This document shows, piece by piece, positions 45,903 through 56,723 of a stretch of DNA of 64,000 bases. The stretch is from Cryobacterium sp. PH31-O1 (lineage in GTDB: Bacteria > Actinomycetota > Actinomycetes > Actinomycetales > Microbacteriaceae): the NCBI RefSeq assembly GCF_030063455.1, contig NZ_JASITB010000001.1, forward strand, positions 744,001-808,000. Reading direction: 5' to 3'. The notes under the pieces are model-generated. The model saw nothing but the letters and a program-made list of their open reading frames with translations. It searched no databases and was not told the DNA's origin. The position numbers and the translations under genes are program-made. The first letter of the stretch is position 1. Each line of letters begins with the position of its first letter.

Positions 45903-47696
45903 TTACTCGTCTCCCCAGGTTGGTGCGTGGTCTTTGGCGTACTGAACGAAACTGTTGCTGACACCCTGCGGAACCATCGGCCAGACCATGGCGCCGGGGC
46001 TCACGATGAAGTCGATCACGACCGGGCGGTCGTTGGTGGCGAGGGCCAGCTTGATGGCGTCATCCACCTGGTCCTTGCTGGTGACCCGAATGCCCAGCGC
46101 GCCATAGGCATCCGCCATCTTCACGAAGTCGGGCACCATGGCGGTGCCGTGTCCGGTGTTGAGGTCGGTGAAGGAGTGGCGGCCATCGTAGAACAGCGAC
46201 TGCCACTGGCGCACCATGCCGAGCGAGGAGTTGTTGATGATCGCGACCTTGATCGGAATGTTGTTGATCGTGCAGGTGGCAAGTTCCTGATTGGTCATCT
46301 GGAAGCAGCCGTCACCGTCAATAGACCAGACCACGCGGTCTGGCTCGGCCACCTTCGCGCCCATAGCCGCCGGAACGGAATAGCCCATGGTGCCGGCGCC
46401 GCCGGAGTTGAGCCAGGAGTTCGGCCGCTCGTACTTGATGTACTGCGCCGCCCACATCTGATGTTGGCCAACGCCGGCCGCGTACACAGCTTCGGGACCG
46501 GTGAGCTCACCAATGCGCTGGATCACATACTGCGGGGCCAGGAGCCCGTCGGTTGGCTCGGTGAAGCCGAGCGGAAATTCTTCCTTCAGCCCGCTGAGGT
46601 AGGTCCACCACTCAATGGTGTCCGGCGTGGAGCCCTGGGCTGCATCGGCAAAGGCCAGGGTGAGGTCGGCGATGACATCTTTGGCATCACCAACAATTGG
46701 TACATCGGCCATGCGGATCTTGGAGATCTCCGCCGGGTCAACGTCAACGTGCACGATCTTCGCGTTGGGGGCGAATTCGCTGATTTTTCCGGTTACCCGG
46801 TCGTCGAAGCGAGCTCCGAACGAAATGATGAGGTCGCTCTCCTGCAACGCGAGCACGGCCGGAACCGTGCCGTGCATGCCCGGCATTCCGAGGTGCTGCG
46901 GGTGCGAGTCGGGAAACGCGCCGCGAGCCATGAGCGTCGTCACGACCGGGGCACCGGTCGCCTCGGCGAGCACGAGCAGTTCAGCGGATGCGTGCGCGCG
47001 GATGACGCCGCCGCCCACGTAAAGCACCGGCTTCTTGGCGGCCAGCAGCAGCTGGGCTGCCGCCTGCACCTGCTTGCCGTGCGCTTTGACGATCGGCCGG
47101 TAGCCGGGCAGGTCGAGCTTGGGCGGCCAGATGAACGGCGCCAGGTTCTGCTGCGCGTCTTTGGTGATGTCCACGAGCACCGGTCCGGGGCGGCCGGTGG
47201 AGGCGATGTGATAGGCGGAAGCGATCGCGGCCGGGATCTCTTCGGCGCGACGGGCGAGGAAGGAGTGCTTGGTGATCGGCATGGTGATGCCGATAATGTC
47301 AGCTTCTTGAAAGGCGTCCGTGCCCATCGAGGTCGAGAACACCTGACCGGTGATCGCGAGCAGCGGCACCGAGTCCATGTAGGCATCCGCTATGGCGGTG
47401 ACGAGGTTGGTGGCACCGGGACCGCTGGTGGCAATGGCGACGCCGACGCGACCGGTCGCGGAGGCGTAGCCCTCGGCGGCGTGGCCGGCGCCCTGTTCGT
47501 GCCGCACCAGGATGTGGCGAATCTTGGTCTGGGTCATGAGCTCGTCGTAGAGCGGTATGACGGCGCCGCCAGGAATGCCGAAGACGTCGGTGACACCGAG
47601 CAGTTCGAGGGTGCGAATGATCGCACCGGAACCGGTGAGCATTTCCGGCTCGGTAGACGCTGGAGCCGAGGGCACGGGAGTGGTTTCCGTGGTCAT
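45903..47696 (-). CDS. ilvB: Acetolactate synthase large subunit
   Basis: A 597-residue ThDP/FAD enzyme making acetolactate or acetohydroxybutyrate from pyruvate. Seen: the catalytic Glu in [16 protein letters not shown], the ThDP motif [20 protein letters not shown], and the FAD-domain segment [20 protein letters not shown]. Full length. First gene of ilvBNC. Confidence 0.97.
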   Translation of the reverse strand: MTTETTPVPSAPASTEPEMLTGSGAIIRTLELLGVTDVFGIPGGAVIPLYDELMTQTKIRHILVRHEQGAGHAAEGYASATGRVGVAIATSGPGATNLVTAIADAYMDSVPLLAITGQVFSTSMGTDAFQEADIIGITMPITKHSFLARRAEEIPAAIASAYHIASTGRPGPVLVDITKDAQQNLAPFIWPPKLDLPGYRPIVKAHGKQVQAAAQLLLAAKKPVLYVGGGVIRAHASAELLVLAEATGAPVVTTLMARGAFPDSHPQHLGMPGMHGTVPAVLALQESDLIISFGARFDDRVTGKISEFAPNAKIVHVDVDPAEISKIRMADVPIVGDAKDVIADLTLAFADAAQGSTPDTIEWWTYLSGLKEEFPLGFTEPTDGLLAPQYVIQRIGELTGPEAVYAAGVGQHQMWAAQYIKYERPNSWLNSGGAGTMGYSVPAAMGAKVAEPDRVVWSIDGDGCFQMTNQELATCTINNIPIKVAIINNSSLGMVRQWQSLFYDGRHSFTDLNTGHGTAMVPDFVKMADAYGALGIRVTSKDQVDDAIKLALATNDRPVVIDFIVSPGAMVWPMVPQGVSNSFVQYAKDHAPTWGDE

Positions 47697-47782
47697 GATC
47701 GTTGAATCCCTACTTCGAAATCGGTCGTTTCGACATTGAACCGGTTGCCCTCACGGGCACCCGGGGTAGCCCGTACGCTCTG

Positions 47783-49477
47783 TCAGCCGGTAATGGCGCC
47801 TTCGGCAGCGGAATGCACGAGCTTGGCATACTTTGCGAGGACGCCACGGGTATAGCGCGGGGACAGGGGCGCCCAGCCGTCTCGGCGGGCGGCCAGCTCT
47901 GCATCGGTAACCAGTAGGTCAAGCGTGCGAGCTGCGATATCGACCCGTATCAGATCCCCATCGCGCACGAAGGCGATTGGACCTGCGTCCACCGCTTCGG
48001 GTGCTATGTGGCCGATACACAGTCCGGTTGTGCCGCCTGAGAATCGACCGTCCGTTAATAGTAGTACATCGGAGCCGAGGCCTGCGCCCTTGATGGCGGC
48101 CGTTATAGAGAGCATCTCGCGCATCCCCGGCCCACCCTTCGGGCCTTCATAACGGATGATGACGACGTCACCCTTGTAGATTTTGCCCTCGGTCAGGGCG
48201 TCCATCGCGGCGCGTTCCCGCTCGAACACCCGGGCTGGTCCTTCGAACACGGCAGCGTCGAAGCCGGCGGTCTTCACCACGGCGCCCTCGGGGGCGAAGG
48301 TGCCCTTGAGGATGGTGATGCCGCCGCTCTTGTGAATGGGGTTGTCGAGGGTGCGCAGCACCTCACCGTCGAGGGCCGGCGGGTCGATCTCGGCAAGGTT
48401 TTCGGCCACGGTCTTTCCGGTGACGGTGAGTGCATCGCCGTGGATAAGTCCGGCTTCGAGCAGCGCGCGCATGACGGCGGGCACGCCGCCTTGGCGGTCG
48501 ACGTCGTTCATGACGTACTTGCCGAAGGGCTTGAGGTCGCCAATGTGTGGCACCTTGTCGCCGATGCGATTGAAGTCGTCGAGGGTGAGTTCAACCTCGG
48601 CCTCGCGAGCGATGGCGAGCAGGTGCAGCACAACGTTGGTCGATCCGCCGAAGGCCATGGCCACGGCGATCGCGTTCTCGAACGCCTTACGGGTGAGAAT
48701 GTCGCGGGCGGTGATGCCGAGGCGCAGCATGTTGACCACGGCTTCGCCCGAGCGGTGCGCGAAATAGTCGCGGCGACGATCAGCGGATGCCGGACTCGCC
48801 GAGCCGGGCAGGCTCATTCCGAGGGCTTCCGCCACGCTGGCCATGGTGTTCGCGGTGTACATGCCACCGCAGGCGCCCTCGCCAGGGGCAAAGGCGCACT
48901 CGATGCGCTTGGCATCTTCGACACTCATGCGGCCGGCCTTGACCGCTCCGACAGCTTCGAACGAGTCGATGATGGTGATGTCTTTTTCGGTGCCGTCACT
49001 GAGCTTGACCCAGCCCGGAGCGATCGATCCGGCGTAGAGGAACACGCTCGCGAGGTCGAGGCGTGCGGCGGCCATGAGCATGCCGGGCAGCGACTTGTCG
49101 CAGCCGGCCAGTAGCACGGAGCCGTCGAGGCGTTCGGCCTGCATGACAACCTCGACCGAGTCGGCGATCACTTCACGGGAGACCAGGGAGAAGTGCATGC
49201 CCTCGTGGCCCATCGAGATGCCGTCCGAAACCGAGATGGTTCCGAACTGCAGCGGGTAACCGCCGCCGGAGTGCACGCCTTCTTTGGCCGCCTGGGCCAG
49301 GCGGTCCAGCGACAGGTTGCACGGTGTGATCTCGTTCCACGAGCTCGCAATACCAATCTGGGGCTTGTCCCAGTCGGCGTCGCCCATGCCGACAGCACGA
49401 AGCATGCCACGAGATGTGGTGGCCTCGATCCCATCGGTGACGTCGCGGCTACGGGGTTTCACATCGATCTCAGACAT
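47783..49477 (-). CDS. ilvD: Dihydroxy-acid dehydratase
   Basis: A 564-residue Fe-S dehydratase that makes branched-chain 2-keto acids from dihydroxy acids. Cys ligand segments are visible as [20 protein letters not shown] and [16 protein letters not shown], with [20 protein letters not shown] near the start and a C-terminal [20 protein letters not shown]. Full length. It precedes ilvB by 86 bp on the same strand, so the four genes may share transcription. Confidence 0.97.
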   Translation of the reverse strand: MSEIDVKPRSRDVTDGIEATTSRGMLRAVGMGDADWDKPQIGIASSWNEITPCNLSLDRLAQAAKEGVHSGGGYPLQFGTISVSDGISMGHEGMHFSLVSREVIADSVEVVMQAERLDGSVLLAGCDKSLPGMLMAAARLDLASVFLYAGSIAPGWVKLSDGTEKDITIIDSFEAVGAVKAGRMSVEDAKRIECAFAPGEGACGGMYTANTMASVAEALGMSLPGSASPASADRRRDYFAHRSGEAVVNMLRLGITARDILTRKAFENAIAVAMAFGGSTNVVLHLLAIAREAEVELTLDDFNRIGDKVPHIGDLKPFGKYVMNDVDRQGGVPAVMRALLEAGLIHGDALTVTGKTVAENLAEIDPPALDGEVLRTLDNPIHKSGGITILKGTFAPEGAVVKTAGFDAAVFEGPARVFERERAAMDALTEGKIYKGDVVIIRYEGPKGGPGMREMLSITAAIKGAGLGSDVLLLTDGRFSGGTTGLCIGHIAPEAVDAGPIAFVRDGDLIRVDIAARTLDLLVTDAELAARRDGWAPLSPRYTRGVLAKYAKLVHSAAEGAITG

Positions 49478-49525
49478 GCCTTTGAGTCTAGAACCTCACG
49501 GGACGCCCGCAATTCCGTTGACTAC

Positions 49526-51736
49526 TCAGCTGGTCTGGCCTGAACGTAGGGCCGCGATGCGAATGAGCACCTCGGTGACCTCTTTGGGGCTGCGTACCCG
49601 GTAGCGGGCGAGGGTGGCACCCTGCCCGATCTTGAGTCCGAGATCGTCGTCACCGAGCACCGAGAAGGCATCCTCGTCGGTCACGTCGTCACCGGCGTAG
49701 AATACCCGGTCGGCCCCGGTGTACTCGCGCAGCTTCTGTAGGGCATCGCCCTTAGTACTCGACCGCACCGAGAATTCCAGCACGTTTATACCCTCGCGAA
49801 CGGTAAGACCGGGAAGTTGCTCGCTGAGCTGCTCCCGCGCCTGGCGCTGTGCGGTCTGTCCGCCTTTCTCCGACGCGAGTCGGGTATGCAGAGCCAGGCC
49901 AGCAGGTTTGCGTTCGACGGTGGTGCCGGAAACGGAGGCGGAAATTGCTCCGAGCACCCGGGCGAGGATATCCAGCTGCTCGAGCTCGGATGAGAGCAGA
50001 TTGAGCTCTATTTCGGGGGTATCCAGCTGCACCTCAATGCCGTGCGACCCGGTGAGTAAGACCGAGCTCTGCGGTTGCGCAACGTGCTGCAGGCTGACCA
50101 GGGCACGCCCCGAGACTAAGGCAACGCGCACTCCGGGCAGGTCCAGCAATGCCTGCACGGCCTCGCGGGTTCCCTCAACCGCCCTGGCATCCTCGGGGTG
50201 GTCAACGTGCGGCGCGAGGGTGCCGTCGAAGTCGAGCGCGATCAGCAGGTTCTCGACCCGGGCGAGGCTTTCTAATTCAGCGTCGAGGTCGTCAGGGATT
50301 CCAGCCGGCACGGCGGCGCCTCCGGTGAGCGCTCGCAAAAAAGAAGCCGACCATGCCGCGACATCGTTTTCGGCGACCTTACGGCGCAGCGATCGCATGC
50401 GCCGGGTGCGCTCCCGTTTGGGCATCTCCACCGCGCGCACCATGGCGTCTTTGGTACCGTCGATGTCGTGCGGGTTAATGAGGATCGCCTGTTTGAGTTC
50501 GTCGGCCGCACCGGCGAACTCGCTCAAGACGAGCACCCCGTCCACGTCGAAGCGCACGGCCACGTATTCTTTGGCGACGAGGTTCATGCCGTCGCGCAGT
50601 GCGGTGACGAGCATCACGTCGGCGGCGAGGTACATCGCCACCATCTCTTCGCGAGGGTAGCTGTGGTGGTGGTAGCTGATGGCGGTGTGGCTGATGGTGG
50701 AGAAGTCGCCGTTGAGCCGACCAACGGCCAGTTCGATTTCATCACGCAGAGCCATGTAGGTACTGACGCGTTCGCGAGATGGGCTGGCGATCTGCACCAG
50801 GGTGACGTCTTCAACGCTGAGGCGTCCATCGGCGAGCAGCTCACCGAACGCCTTGATGCGATGGCCGATCCCCTTGGTGTAGTCGAGCCGATCGACTCCG
50901 AGCATCAGAGTCTTAGGGTTACCGAGGTCTTCACGAATCTGCCGGGCTCGAGCCTGAATCTCGGGGCGCCGAGCGAGTTCGTCGTAGGCGGCCGCATCGA
51001 TCGAGATGGGAAAGTGCTTGGCGATGACCCGGCGACTGTCACCGTCTTCCCCGGAAGGCACATCGATAACGACACCGCGGGTCGGGTAGCCGAAAAGGCG
51101 ACGCACCGCTTGAGAGAAGTTACCGGCATCCGCTACTCGCTGAAAGCCGATGACGTCTGCTCCCAGCAGGCCGTGCAGAATCTGTTTACGCCAGGGCAGC
51201 TGCGCGTATATTCCGTATGGCGGAAATGGAATGTGATTGAAAAAGCCGATGACGAGGTCGGGGCGGGCTTCCCGCAGCATGCGGGGAACGAGCTGCAGCT
51301 GATAGTCGTGTACCCAGACCGTGGCACCGGGGGCAGCGACCGCGACGGCGGACGCCGCAAAACGGCGATTCACGGCGACGTAGGCGTCCCAGGTTTCGCG
51401 GTGAAAGCTCGGCGGCGCAATGACATCGTGGTAGAGCGGCCAGAGGGTGTCGTTGGAGAAACCTTCGTAATAGTCCTCGATATCGGTTTCGGTCAGCCGC
51501 ACCGGCACGAGCGAGATGCCATCGTTCTCAAATGGCTCGAAATCGCGGTCGGCTACTCCCGGCCAGCCCACCCAGGCTCCGTGCGATGAACGCATCAACG
51601 GTTCCAACGCGGTGACCAACCCCCCGGGCGAGGTGCGCCAGGTGACGGTACCGTCGGGAGCTTCTTCGTAGTCGACCGGCAGCCGGTTCGAGACGACGAC
51701 AAGCGTATACGTGCCGGCCGGGGCAGCGGCTGGCAC
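49526..51736 (-). CDS. otsAB: Fused trehalose-6-phosphate synthase/phosphatase
   Basis: A 736-residue fusion. Residues about 10-470 are a GT20 synthase (OtsA): VSNRLPVDYEEAPDG with WVGWPG, VHDYQLQLVPRMLREARPD, FFNHIPFPPYGIYAQLPWR, LGVDRLDYTKGIGHRIKAF and LRDGMNLVAKEYVA. Residues about 490-730 are a HAD phosphatase (OtsB): LIALDFDGTLAPHVDH, VALVSGRALVSLQHVA and VFYAGDDVTDEDAFSVL. It would make trehalose from UDP/GDP-glucose and glucose-6-phosphate in two steps on one chain. Both active sites look complete. A GH15 hydrolase lies about 1.1 kb away. Confidence 0.95.
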   Translation of the reverse strand: MPAAAPAGTYTLVVVSNRLPVDYEEAPDGTVTWRTSPGGLVTALEPLMRSSHGAWVGWPGVADRDFEPFENDGISLVPVRLTETDIEDYYEGFSNDTLWPLYHDVIAPPSFHRETWDAYVAVNRRFAASAVAVAAPGATVWVHDYQLQLVPRMLREARPDLVIGFFNHIPFPPYGIYAQLPWRKQILHGLLGADVIGFQRVADAGNFSQAVRRLFGYPTRGVVIDVPSGEDGDSRRVIAKHFPISIDAAAYDELARRPEIQARARQIREDLGNPKTLMLGVDRLDYTKGIGHRIKAFGELLADGRLSVEDVTLVQIASPSRERVSTYMALRDEIELAVGRLNGDFSTISHTAISYHHHSYPREEMVAMYLAADVMLVTALRDGMNLVAKEYVAVRFDVDGVLVLSEFAGAADELKQAILINPHDIDGTKDAMVRAVEMPKRERTRRMRSLRRKVAENDVAAWSASFLRALTGGAAVPAGIPDDLDAELESLARVENLLIALDFDGTLAPHVDHPEDARAVEGTREAVQALLDLPGVRVALVSGRALVSLQHVAQPQSSVLLTGSHGIEVQLDTPEIELNLLSSELEQLDILARVLGAISASVSGTTVERKPAGLALHTRLASEKGGQTAQRQAREQLSEQLPGLTVREGINVLEFSVRSSTKGDALQKLREYTGADRVFYAGDDVTDEDAFSVLGDDDLGLKIGQGATLARYRVRSPKEVTEVLIRIAALRSGQTS

Positions 51737-51982
51737 GTGTGGGGCTGGGTCGATCTGGGACCCTATGGATTCGGCTGAAGAATTGATGGATCATCCGTTC
51801 CGGGCGCACCCAAAGTGCACACCTGTCTTGCGCGACCAAGGCTACCAGCCGGGCCAATCCCTGTTTAGGGTCGCCGCGTTGACGCACACCCGTGCCCGCT
51901 CACGGGCTTTTCTCAGCAAACCGTGGCGTGAGGCTTTGCTGCTCGCTAGCCGGTGACGGGTAATCTGATGCCGGAGGTTCAT

Positions 51983-52171
51983 ATGCGAAAATTCGTGTTC
52001 AACAGTGCGATGATCGGCGTCGTCGCCGGCGGGTGGAACACCGTGCAGGCAACTCGGCACGGCCCGCGGGACTGGCGCCTGATCATGTTGTGGCTCGGCT
52101 GGGCCCTGAGCGCCGCCGTCGCTATCGGCACGGTCATCGAAGACGCCAATAAACGCAAAATTGAGAGCTGA
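51983..52171 (+). CDS. Small hypothetical protein
   Basis: A 62-residue protein with a strong GGAGG ribosome site six bases before the ATG. It has an N-terminal hydrophobic stretch (FVFNSAMIGVVAGGW) and a second (LIMLWLGWALSAAVAIGTVI) with a basic C-terminus. Likely a small membrane protein of unknown function. Alternative longer start at 51953 is less likely. Confidence 0.65.
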   Translation: MRKFVFNSAMIGVVAGGWNTVQATRHGPRDWRLIMLWLGWALSAAVAIGTVIEDANKRKIES

Positions 52172-52317
52172 CTTCCGCTCGTAAACGGCGTGTCCCCCAC
52201 ACCCCACGAACTCTTTAACCGAAAATGGGGGGAGGAGCCGGTTTTCGGCTGCCGCAGTGTGTGTGGTACCCAGTAGCGTATCGGCACCAATCAACGTGTG
52301 TCCGGAAGGGGCGTGTC

Positions 52318-52782
52318 ATGTTTGGTCGTCGACGTCGACGTTTGGCCGCGAATGCAGCAATGAGTGTCGCCCAGGCTCCGGTGCTGCGTGACGAGCAAAT
52401 ATTCGAGCTCCTGCACGACAAGCTTCAAGATCTGGTCGGCGAACACGGCGCGTGGACGCTGGTTGCTCGCAGCGCAGTCGACACCGAGGTCATATTTCAC
52501 GGGCTGAAGGCCAGGCAGATTGCCACCGAGTTGTCCGAGGCAATCACCACCGAGCAGGCCGCCCTCCGTGGTGAGAGCACCGGTGAGCCGACGGCGCTGT
52601 CCTGGACACCCGCGCCAATCACGACGTGGAATGAGCCGGCTGCGATCGAGCCGACTCGCCTCAACGCCCGTCAGGTCGAAACTGTTCCGATCGATTCCAG
52701 CGATGACGACCTGGCAGCGGCATCCGCTGCCTGGATAGACAAAGCCTCGGCAACGCTGGCGTCTGCCCGCCTCGTCGCCTGA
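52318..52782 (+). CDS. Hypothetical soluble protein
   Basis: A 154-residue protein. It starts with an Arg-rich segment (MFGRRRRRLAANAAMSVAQA), then a short helix-rich stretch (DEQIFELLHDKLQDLVGEHG) and a polar, acidic C-terminus. AAGGGGCG precedes the ATG. No family recognised. Confidence 0.65.
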   Translation: MFGRRRRRLAANAAMSVAQAPVLRDEQIFELLHDKLQDLVGEHGAWTLVARSAVDTEVIFHGLKARQIATELSEAITTEQAALRGESTGEPTALSWTPAPITTWNEPAAIEPTRLNARQVETVPIDSSDDDLAAASAAWIDKASATLASARLVA

Positions 52783-52845
52783 CCGGTGCCTCGGCCGCGA
52801 CGAACGCGGAGCGAATTCTCACCCTGCTGCTGACAGGATGGCCTG

Positions 52846-54663
52846 ATGGCACTCAACATCGAGGACTACGCGCTGATCAGCGACTGCCATTCGGCCGCGC
52901 TCGTGGGACGAAATGGGAGCATCGACTGGCTCTGCCTGCCGCGATACGACTCGGCCTCGATGTTCGGTGCGCTGCTCGGAGATGAGAACCACGGCCGCTG
53001 GTTGTTGGCTCCGGCCGACGCTGCAGCCACCGCAACTCGCAGCTACCAGGGTGACACCTTTGTGCTGTCGACGATCTGGACCACGGCCACCGGCCAGGTC
53101 GAAGTGCTCGACTTCATGCCACACGGTGACCGCCGAGCCGACCTCGTGCGTCGCGTGCGCGGCATCAGCGGCAGCGTGCAGATGACCCAGGACCTGCGTA
53201 TTCGCTTCGGCTATGCCTCGACGATGCCGTGGGTACGCCAGCTGCAGGGTGAACAGGTGCGCGGCCTCGTCGCCATTGCCGGGCCCGATGCCGTCGTGGT
53301 GCGCGGACCGGAGTTGCACGCCTCCGACCACCGTCACGTGTCCCGCTTCGACGTGGTCGCGGGGCAAAAGATTGACGCACAGCTGACCTGGTATCCCTCG
53401 GAGCGCGAGATTCCACCGGCAGTCGACATCGACTCGGCTCTCGCCTCGACCTCGCGGTGGTGGCAGAACTGGGCATCGAGCTGCAGCCACGAGGGTCCCC
53501 TGCGCGCCGAGGTCGTGCGATCCCTGCTCGTTCTGCGCGCACTGACCCACGAGAAAACCGGCGGCATCGTCGCCGCAGCGACTACCTCGCTGCCCGAACA
53601 GACCGGCGGAACCCGCAACTGGGACTACCGCTACGTCTGGCTGCGCGATGCCTCACTCACGCTCGAGGTGCTGCTCAGCCACGGCTACGAGGTGGAAGCC
53701 GACGGCTGGCGGGCTTGGTTGCTGCGCGCCATTGCCGGCGATCCGGCCGACGTACAGATCATGTACGGACTCTCCGGCGAACGTTACCTACCCGAGCGTG
53801 AGCTGACCAGCCTGCCCGGCTATAAGGGTTCCTCCCCCGTGCGTGTCGGAAACGGCGCCGTCGACCAGTTCCAGTCCGACGTGATCGGCGAGGTCATGGT
53901 GGCCCTGCACGCCGCCCGCGCGGCGGGGGTGCGCGAAACCCAATTCTCCTGGCCACTGCAGCGTGCCCTTATGAGCTTTCTCGAGAAGAACTGGCGCCGC
54001 GCCGACCAGGGCATCTGGGAGGTGCGCGGTCAGGCGCGGGAATTCACCCACTCCCGCGTCATGGTGTGGGCGGCGTTCGACCGCGCCGTGCGCGGCATCG
54101 AGGAGTGCGGGCTCGACGGCCCCCTCGATCGGTGGAAGGCCCTGCGCGACCAGGTGCGCACCGACATCGAGACCCGCGGCTTTGACAAGCGGCGAAACAG
54201 CTACGTGCAGTATTACGGCAGCACCGCAGTGGATGCGTCCCTCCTCGTTTTCCCGCAGGTCGGCTTCTGCGCACCCACCGATCCGCGCATGCTCGGCACC
54301 GTGGCCGCGATCGAGGCGGATCTTCTGCACTCGGGCCTGTTGCTGCGGTACCGCACGCACGCCGCGGTTGACGGCCTGCCGCCGGGTGAGCATCCGTTTC
54401 TGGCCTGTTCGTTCTGGCTGGTCGAGCAGTACGCCCGGTCGGGACGACTCGATGACGCCACCGAGCTTATGAACACCCTGGTCGGCTTCGTGAACGATGT
54501 CGGGCTGCTCTCCGAAGAGTACGACGTGACCAACGGCCACCAGATGGGCAACACCCCGCAGGCGCTCTCGCATCTGGCGCTGGTGCGGGCAGCGGATGCG
54601 ATCGTCGCCGGCCTGGCCACGCACGAAACCAGTACCTCTACAGTTCACGGTATTTTCTTGTAG
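52846..54663 (+). CDS. Glycoside hydrolase family 15 (trehalase/glucoamylase)
   Basis: A 605-residue cytoplasmic GH15 protein. The N-terminal beta-sandwich begins DYALISDCHSAALVGRNGSI with DWLCLPRYDSASMFGALLG, and the (alpha/alpha)6 barrel contains GTRNWDYRYVWLRDASLTLE (first catalytic region) and a C-terminal HPFLACSFWLVEQYARSGRL. In mycobacteria members of this type are trehalases; other homologues are glucoamylases, so the substrate is uncertain. The nearby OtsAB suggests trehalose. Confidence 0.9.
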   Translation: MALNIEDYALISDCHSAALVGRNGSIDWLCLPRYDSASMFGALLGDENHGRWLLAPADAAATATRSYQGDTFVLSTIWTTATGQVEVLDFMPHGDRRADLVRRVRGISGSVQMTQDLRIRFGYASTMPWVRQLQGEQVRGLVAIAGPDAVVVRGPELHASDHRHVSRFDVVAGQKIDAQLTWYPSEREIPPAVDIDSALASTSRWWQNWASSCSHEGPLRAEVVRSLLVLRALTHEKTGGIVAAATTSLPEQTGGTRNWDYRYVWLRDASLTLEVLLSHGYEVEADGWRAWLLRAIAGDPADVQIMYGLSGERYLPERELTSLPGYKGSSPVRVGNGAVDQFQSDVIGEVMVALHAARAAGVRETQFSWPLQRALMSFLEKNWRRADQGIWEVRGQAREFTHSRVMVWAAFDRAVRGIEECGLDGPLDRWKALRDQVRTDIETRGFDKRRNSYVQYYGSTAVDASLLVFPQVGFCAPTDPRMLGTVAAIEADLLHSGLLLRYRTHAAVDGLPPGEHPFLACSFWLVEQYARSGRLDDATELMNTLVGFVNDVGLLSEEYDVTNGHQMGNTPQALSHLALVRAADAIVAGLATHETSTSTVHGIFL

Positions 54664-54708
54664 GTATTCTTCAGCGGGGGCTGGTCTCCGAATTCTAGAT
54701 TTGGAATC

Positions 54709-55311
54709 ATGACTGCCACCGTTCATTCGAGCACCCCGACTCGACGCATTCTGCCCGCCCGTGATCTCGCCCAGATTGCAATTTTCGCGGCCCTCATCGC
54801 CGCACTCGGCCTGCCGGGGCCGCTGAATATCGGTCCGGTGCCGATCACCCTGCAGTCGCTCGGCGTGATGTTCGCCGGGGCGATTCTCGGTGCGCGCAAG
54901 GGGTCGCTCGCCGTTCTCCTCTTTCTCGTTCTGACGGCCGTTGGCCTGCCCCTGCTCGCCGGCGCGCGCGGCGGCATCGGGGTATTCACCGTGAGCCCGG
55001 CGGCCGGCTACCTTTATGGCTGGCTGCTGGGCGCCTTCGTCACCGGTTACCTCACCGCTCGCCTACTGCCGAAATACCCGTTCTGGCCGGCGCTCGGCGC
55101 GACCACTCTCGGCGGCATCGTGGCCGTGTACCTCGTGGGCATCCCGGTCATGGCCGTCAACCTCGGCCTGCCACTCTGGACCACCCTCGGGCTGAACGTG
55201 GCGTTCATCCCCGGCGACCTGATCAAGGTCGTGCTGACCGTGCTTGTAGCCGGCCAGGTGCACCGGGCCTATCCCGGCCTGATCATACGGCCGACCCGGC
55301 GTCGTGCGTGA
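54709..55311 (+). CDS. bioY: Biotin ECF transporter substrate-binding protein
   Basis: A 200-residue S-component. The BioY pattern is visible: ARDLAQIAIFAALIAALGLP, GPVPITLQSLGVMFAGAILG, and SPAAGYLYGWLLGAFVTGYL, with six membrane segments. It captures biotin and works with the BioM ATPase and BioN coupling protein, encoded next. bioM starts four bases before the bioY stop. Confidence 0.93.
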   Translation: MTATVHSSTPTRRILPARDLAQIAIFAALIAALGLPGPLNIGPVPITLQSLGVMFAGAILGARKGSLAVLLFLVLTAVGLPLLAGARGGIGVFTVSPAAGYLYGWLLGAFVTGYLTARLLPKYPFWPALGATTLGGIVAVYLVGIPVMAVNLGLPLWTTLGLNVAFIPGDLIKVVLTVLVAGQVHRAYPGLIIRPTRRRA

Positions 55312-55991
55312 GTGACATCCGCTTCGAGCAGGTCGGGCAACGCTTCGGTGACCGCTCGGTGCTGCACGACGTGAACCTCAGCCTGACCGAGCACCGCATC
55401 GGCATCGTCGGCGCGAACGGTTCGGGCAAGTCCACCCTCGTGCGCATGATCAACGGGCTCGTGACGCCGTCGACCGGTACCGTGACGGTCGACGGCCAGA
55501 ACGTAGCCCGCCATGCCCGCGAGGTGCGCCGCAAGGTGGGGTTCATTTTCACCAATCCCGACAACCAGATCGTGATGCCGACCGTGCAGGAGGATGTTGC
55601 GTTCACCCTGCGCCGTCGCGGCCTCACCCCGGCCGAAATCGCGCGGCGCACGGCGGCTGCCCTTGACCAGTTCGGGCTGAGCGAGCACGCCGAGCATCCG
55701 GCGCACCGCCTGTCCGGTGGGCAGAAGCAGCTGCTCGCCCTCGCCGCGGTGCTGGTGGCGGAGCCGGCGACCATCGTCGCCGACGAACCGACCACGCTGC
55801 TCGACGCCCGCAACGCGCGTCGCATCGGCAACCTGCTGCAGACGCTTCCGCAGCAGGTCATCGTGGTTACCCACCATCTGCACCTGGTCGAAGATTTTGA
55901 TCGAGTTATCGTGATCGATGAGGGCACGGTCCTCGCCGACGGTGCACCGCAACAATCGCTCGCAACCTACCGCTCCCTGTTGCTCGCATGA
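55308..55991 (+). CDS. bioM: Biotin ECF transporter ATPase
   Basis: A 227-residue ECF ATPase. Walker A GIVGANGSGKSTLVRMI, signature HRLSGGQKQLLALAAV, Walker B ATIVADEPTTLLDARN and a final His in IVVTHHLHLVED. The start is GTG 55308, which overlaps the bioY stop. The next gene, bioN, starts 10 bp after the stop. Confidence 0.93.
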   Translation: MSDIRFEQVGQRFGDRSVLHDVNLSLTEHRIGIVGANGSGKSTLVRMINGLVTPSTGTVTVDGQNVARHAREVRRKVGFIFTNPDNQIVMPTVQEDVAFTLRRRGLTPAEIARRTAAALDQFGLSEHAEHPAHRLSGGQKQLLALAAVLVAEPATIVADEPTTLLDARNARRIGNLLQTLPQQVIVVTHHLHLVEDFDRVIVIDEGTVLADGAPQQSLATYRSLLLA

Positions 55992-56001
55992 TCGGCCACC
56001 G

Positions 56002-56595
56002 GTGATCGGTCTCTATAGCCCCGGCACCTCGTTCGTTCACCGGGCGCCGACGCTGCTCAAGCTGTTTCTGCTCTCGCTCTGCGTGCTGCTGATCGGCACC
56101 TCGCCCAACCCCTGGGTCATTGGCGGGGCCGCGGCCGGCGCCCTGCTGTTGTTCGTGGTGGCCCGGGTTCCGGTGCGCGCGGCCGCGGCCCAAGTCGCGC
56201 CCATTCTTCTCATTTTGCTCGTCGCTGTACCGGTTCAGGGGCTACTCTCCGGCTGGATGATCGCCGCCCTCATGGCTGGCCGTCTGCTCGTGGCCGTGGC
56301 TCTCGCCGCTCTGTTCACCATGACCACGACGGTCACCGCGGTGCTCGAAGCCTTCCAGACCCTGTTGCGCCCTTTTGGTCGGTTTATCGACGCCGACCGG
56401 GTGGGGCTACTCGTCGCCCTCACCATTCGCTGCATCCCCCTGGTTTCCGACATCGTGCGTGAGGTGCTTGAGGCTCGCACCGCTCGCGGCACACAGGGCT
56501 CGCTGGTGTCGATCGCCGTTCCGGTGGTCGTGCGCTCCCTCTACGCAGCGGATGCCCTGGGCGAGGCCCTGATCGCGCGCGGTCTTGACGACTGA
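56002..56595 (+). CDS. bioN: Biotin ECF transporter transmembrane coupling protein
   Basis: A 197-residue ECF T-component with five or six membrane segments. The family motifs are GTSFVHRAPTLLKLFLLSLC at the start and LEARTARGTQGSLVSIAVPV near the C-terminus (the Ala-Arg-Gly coupling region); ALIARGLDD is the end. Start GTG 56002 is chosen because the family match starts there. Third gene of bioY-bioM-bioN. Confidence 0.9.
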   Translation: MIGLYSPGTSFVHRAPTLLKLFLLSLCVLLIGTSPNPWVIGGAAAGALLLFVVARVPVRAAAAQVAPILLILLVAVPVQGLLSGWMIAALMAGRLLVAVALAALFTMTTTVTAVLEAFQTLLRPFGRFIDADRVGLLVALTIRCIPLVSDIVREVLEARTARGTQGSLVSIAVPVVVRSLYAADALGEALIARGLDD

Positions 56596-56723
56596 CCGCT
56601 GGGCTGCGCGGTGTTCAGCGGTCTCATAGGCGCACCGTGGCAGAGTAGGCTTTTGGCCGTTCGCGCCAACAGACATTCCCAGATCATCGCCTGCACCCCA
56701 GGTGCATTCTCGAAAGAGGCCCC

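Noticed and set aside
45927..47705. Very long plus-strand open frame opposite ilvB (592 codons)
   Set aside because: It is the shadow of GC-rich ilvB codons; its translation is rich in His, Gly, Val and Arg and matches nothing.
54664..54708. Riboswitch upstream of bioY
   Set aside because: Only 45 bases separate bioY from the GH15 stop and no conserved RNA element was seen.
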